64,000 nucleotides of DNA from Siphonodentalium dalli (lineage: Eukaryota > Mollusca > Scaphopoda > Gadilida > Siphonodentaliidae). Location: positions 218,086,373 to 218,150,372 of the forward strand of contig CP136061.1 of NCBI GenBank assembly GCA_032622095.1, given 5' to 3'. Shown piece after piece: positions 61,401 to 64,000 of this stretch. Position numbers and translations under genes: made by a program. The notes below the pieces were generated by a model, which worked only from the letters and a program-made list of their open reading frames with translations, ran no database searches and had not been told where the DNA came from. The first letter of the stretch is position 1; each line of letters opens with the position of its first letter.

Positions 61401-62225
61401 AGTTCCATGGAATGAATCATGTGCTGATACTGAGCTCGGATTGTGGTCGATGTTGTCAAGGGCACCACACATAAAGACATCTTTCTGGAGCTGAGGTGGA
61501 CACACGACTCCGTCCACATGATATTTAGCACATATCTTATTTACAAGTTCATTAGAATAAGTTTGTAGTCCGGCATCATATAACTTGTCAACCAGTTCAC
61601 GCTTTCTTGTTTTCGCATGTATCAGAAAACTAAGATACAATGGAAACGGTGTTTCCTAGTCTGTATTGTGGCGCGTTCCGTGTGTAGATTTAGACCGTTT
61701 GACGGAGTTGAACATCAACAACTCGGACATAACTATCGATATTTGCTCCTTGGTATAATTTGAATGGCACTGGCGTTTGATGCTGGAGCCTTCCAAGATC
61801 ATGCGCACAAGTGCATGGAGAGATGGTGGAACATTACTGACCCCACTTTTATTCTTAAACGATCCCGTGAATTCATATTTAGGCCTATTGTCGAAAATCT
61901 CATCTCGAACAATTTCAGCTGCACGAACCAAAGTCAAAGCATCCTCATCTCCACTTACGTTAGCCGATTGTTTAATATTATCACCTCCGATATCTTTGTG
62001 GAACATGAGAAGAACATCCCTTCCTTCTTGTTCAGCTCGCAGATCTGGTAAACGTGACAACAGACGTTCTTTTAGTCTTGAGGAATGGACACATGCTGAT
62101 GATTCTGGATCAAATTCCAAGAAATTAAACAGGAAGTAGAAAAAAAGAGGCCAACTCATGTTAGCTAATGTGCACAGTACTTTCAAGAATGAATAAATAG
62201 ACAACAGCATTTTGTTGTTGACCAC
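58448..62225 (-). pseudogene. Large CXC-domain protein gene of a transposon-like family, decayed
   Basis: Reading from 62225 downward, conserved blocks appear in order: LPDLRAEQEGRDVLLMFHKD (about residue 60); LIHAKTRKRELVDKLYDAG; NIDHNPSSVSAHDSFHGT; WTWPERLGEDKIPVMMGGLH; HTHYSRWLPIHVRDMVTL; KGDGGAIGLTENENALERWM; CTLFSRLYIACQARQGGL; HEEADTRILLHAAHC; STVDTVVVLAV; FHALTGCDTTPFF; and a C-terminal CXC cluster (CGCKKGCKSGRCKC, then CTELCLC). I recognise this order from a large uncharacterised invertebrate family; its function is unknown. Breaks: in-frame TAG at 61656-61658 and 60708-60710; frameshifts near 60300, 60090, 59500 and 59255; two stops between 59180 and 59050; and a one-base shift near 58552-58560 that cuts off the CXC domain (58448-58554). 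A pyrimidine tract before 62110 may be a splice acceptor, so an upstream exon is possible. Confidence 0.82.
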
Positions 62226-62329
62226 TTAACACATTTATTGCTGGCCACTTAAGACATCTTTAGACATACAGTATCTAATTTTATCCACAAATAGCATATA
62301 CAATTTAGATTTTAGGACTTTTTAAAAGA

Positions 62330-63030
62330 AATTTTGGTGAAAAATGAAGATTTAAAAAAAAAATTGAGATATAAACTCAAATTGTCTGCAATAAATTGGT
62401 TTTAATTGGGACAAATGTACTTAAAATGTCAATACAATCTGTTATGATGATAACCACACCATAATACACCTGAAAACACCTCAATTTGCTATGCATCAAC
62501 CCTTAAAAGACATCATAGGAAATTTCATGGTGGCCATTTTGGAAATCCAAGATGGCCGCTATTCCGGGGCCTAAAAGTTGGCAACAAGGGGGGGGGGGGA
62601 ATGGTGTTACGCAATAAAAAAAAACCAATAAAAATTCTGTAATGTTATAAAAAAATATATAGCCACATTGTCTGGTTAATAACAATAATTGGAGAGGTTT
62701 CTCCTCTTATTTGGTCGTTCTGAATAAAACATATCAGTTGATACCCCCGAATTTATACGAAAATATTAGTTGATACCCCCGAATTTGTACGAAAGTTCAG
62801 GTAACAATAACGTTTAACGTTATTAACCCTCATTGTGGACACATGTCTTGACATTCTTGTCATAAAGTGTACACGTTTTTTCGTTATAACAGCCTACATA
62901 TATGCAAAGTCTCACGCTTTTATCACAAAGTGCACGATTCCTCATATTTGTGTCCCTTAGTGACCCTACTATAAAGGCTAAATAATATTTAGCCTTTATG
63001 CACTCATTGGTCTAGCCAAACAAAATGGGG
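62330..63030 (-). repeat. Right long TIR with two insertions
   Basis: It is collinear with the left TIR when reversed, but carries about 280 extra bases at about 62607-62890. These include two copies of AGTTGATACCCCCGAATTT. It also carries a ~30-base palindromic insert at 62970-63000 (ATAAAGGCTAAATA / TATTTAGCCTTTAT). Confidence 0.78.
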
Positions 63031-64000
63031 ACAATTTGTATTGTGCGTTGATAGACTTTACTAAGGCATTCGGCAAAGTGTGGAGACAAGGGCTATGGAC
63101 CAAATTACAACACTACGGTATAACTGGAAAAGTCCTCAAAATAATACAAAATATGTATGAGAACCTGAAAATGTGTGTAAAATCTAATGACTCTTATTCC
63201 AGTTTCTTTCCGAACATAACTGGGGTAAAACCAGGGAACAGCCTTTTGTCGATATTATTTTCCCAAAACATCAATGATCTCCACGACCAGGTGACTAATA
63301 CTGGATGCATAGGATTCGATATATCTAAATGTAAATTGAGCAAAATTGATATCGATAGTTATATGAAACTGTTACTGTTAATGCACGCAGATGATACGGA
63401 TTTGATTTTCAATACTAGATCGGGCCTACAGCATTCTTTAGACGCATTTGCACGATATTACGATTTATGGAATTTAATAATAAACAACTCTAAGACTTAA
63501 GTAGTAATCTTCGGGAGAAACAACAAGAAAAATATAAATGCGAGATATTGCATAAACGAAGACAACATTGAAACTGTAGATCATTATAAATATATCGGCA
63601 CAATATTTGATAAATCAGGAAAATGCACATCAGATAGAAATTCGAGATGTCAAGTGCAAACAAACCCATGTATATGTATGCCATGGTGAATACATACAAA
63701 AACTGATTCACTTATATACATAACAATGGCATTGCTCTATGGCTAGATCAAACAAATCTACCTTTTATATGTGAATTAGAGCACAGTTTACCCGACCTAA
63801 ACTCCTCGGTATCGACAACAACAATATTTTTGTGCCGTTATCGAGGTTCAGGCCAGAAAAAAGTCGGTTGCCGGTGGAAACTGGTTCCTGGACAAACACA
63901 CCATATTAAGAGAGAGTATGCTCGTTGTGTGGAGAGGGAATCGGAGATGAATTTTATTTTATTCTAGTGTGCCCAAACTGGAAAGAACTGAGATCAAAAT
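63031..64000 (+). pseudogene. Decayed LINE reverse transcriptase, runs off window
   Basis: Directly after the right TIR the frame reads NLYCALIDFTKAF, then WTKLQHYGITGKVLKIIQNMY, GVKPGNSLLSILFSQNINDL and LMHADDTDLIF, the RT palm blocks of a non-LTR element. The catalytic motif is HADD in place of YADD. An in-frame TAA at 63498-63500 ends the 154-codon frame, which then resumes as VVIFGRNN and DHYKYIGTIFDKSGK, with deletions following. Near the window end another frame gives CSLCGEGIGDEF ... CPNWKELRSK, the C-terminal zinc-knuckle. Endonuclease and RT blocks 0-1 are absent. The copy is dead. Confidence 0.82.

Larger units (their letters stand above)
57764..63030 (-). mobile_element. ~5.3-kb long-TIR element carrying a CXC-domain gene
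   Basis: Both ends are the same sequence in inverted orientation: CCCCATTTTGTTTGGCTAGA at 57764, and its mirror ending CTAGCCAAACAAAATGGGG at 63030. The enclosed 3.8 kb is filled by one broken minus-strand gene. TIRs bracketing a single large gene is the structure of a DNA transposon. The superfamily is unknown to me. No clear target-site duplication is visible, possibly because the flanks have changed. Confidence 0.7.

Noticed and set aside
1-64000. CRISPR arrays, bacterial operons, phage genes
   Set aside because: Direct repeats here are contiguous or dispersed without spacer structure, and no prokaryotic gene organisation is present.

Overview
This window reads as non-coding, repeat-dense DNA from an animal nuclear genome. 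It is AT-rich by eye, has no operons or long intact genes, and contains non-LTR retrotransposon fragments, a tRNA-derived SINE, many small terminal-inverted-repeat (TIR) elements, minisatellites and microsatellites. The SINE at 42.1-42.4 kb has a middle section reading roughly 'tttcctccaccactaaaact' and a CAAT-type (caatcaatcaatca) tail. I associate both with mollusc and other marine invertebrate genomes, so a lophotrochozoan, perhaps a bivalve, is my best guess. This is inference, not proof.

Layout. 0-11 kb is mostly unassigned DNA with an array of TTGATTAATCAA-like palindromes (1.8-2.4 kb), a TTAA-bounded element (3.94-4.59 kb), a GA/GGGA microsatellite and two tandem repeats. 11.4-13.5 kb is a recent tandem duplication made of a decayed LINE plus a TTAA-bounded MITE. 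16-28 kb holds several MITEs, a 126-bp hairpin element, a ~134-bp tandem repeat and a long GA microsatellite. 29-32 kb is a ~3.1 kb foldback structure. 33.6-37 kb holds two 5'-truncated LINE copies of different types, one with a perfect 15-bp target-site duplication. 39.7-42.4 kb holds two copies of another TTAA-bounded MITE, an exact 25 x 33 bp minisatellite and the SINE. 43.2-43.6 kb is a Tc1-like transposase remnant. 46-57 kb has further MITEs, hAT-like elements and striking nested palindromes.

The most interesting region is 57.76-63.03 kb. Long imperfect TIRs (about 380 bp before insertions) enclose one broken minus-strand gene for a large (>1,100 residue) protein. It has a conserved middle, an acidic HEEADTR motif, an ALTGCDTT motif and a C-terminal cysteine-rich CXC (tesmin/TSO1-like) domain. 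I recognise it as a widespread uncharacterised family of aquatic invertebrates. Its position inside long TIRs suggests an unclassified DNA transposon. The right TIR abuts a decayed LINE reverse transcriptase that runs off the window.

No host gene could be supported. Nearly all short open frames look like chance or repeat-borne frames. At least five unrelated element families here end in TTAA, which points to one or more TTAA-specific (piggyBac-like) transposases acting in this genome.
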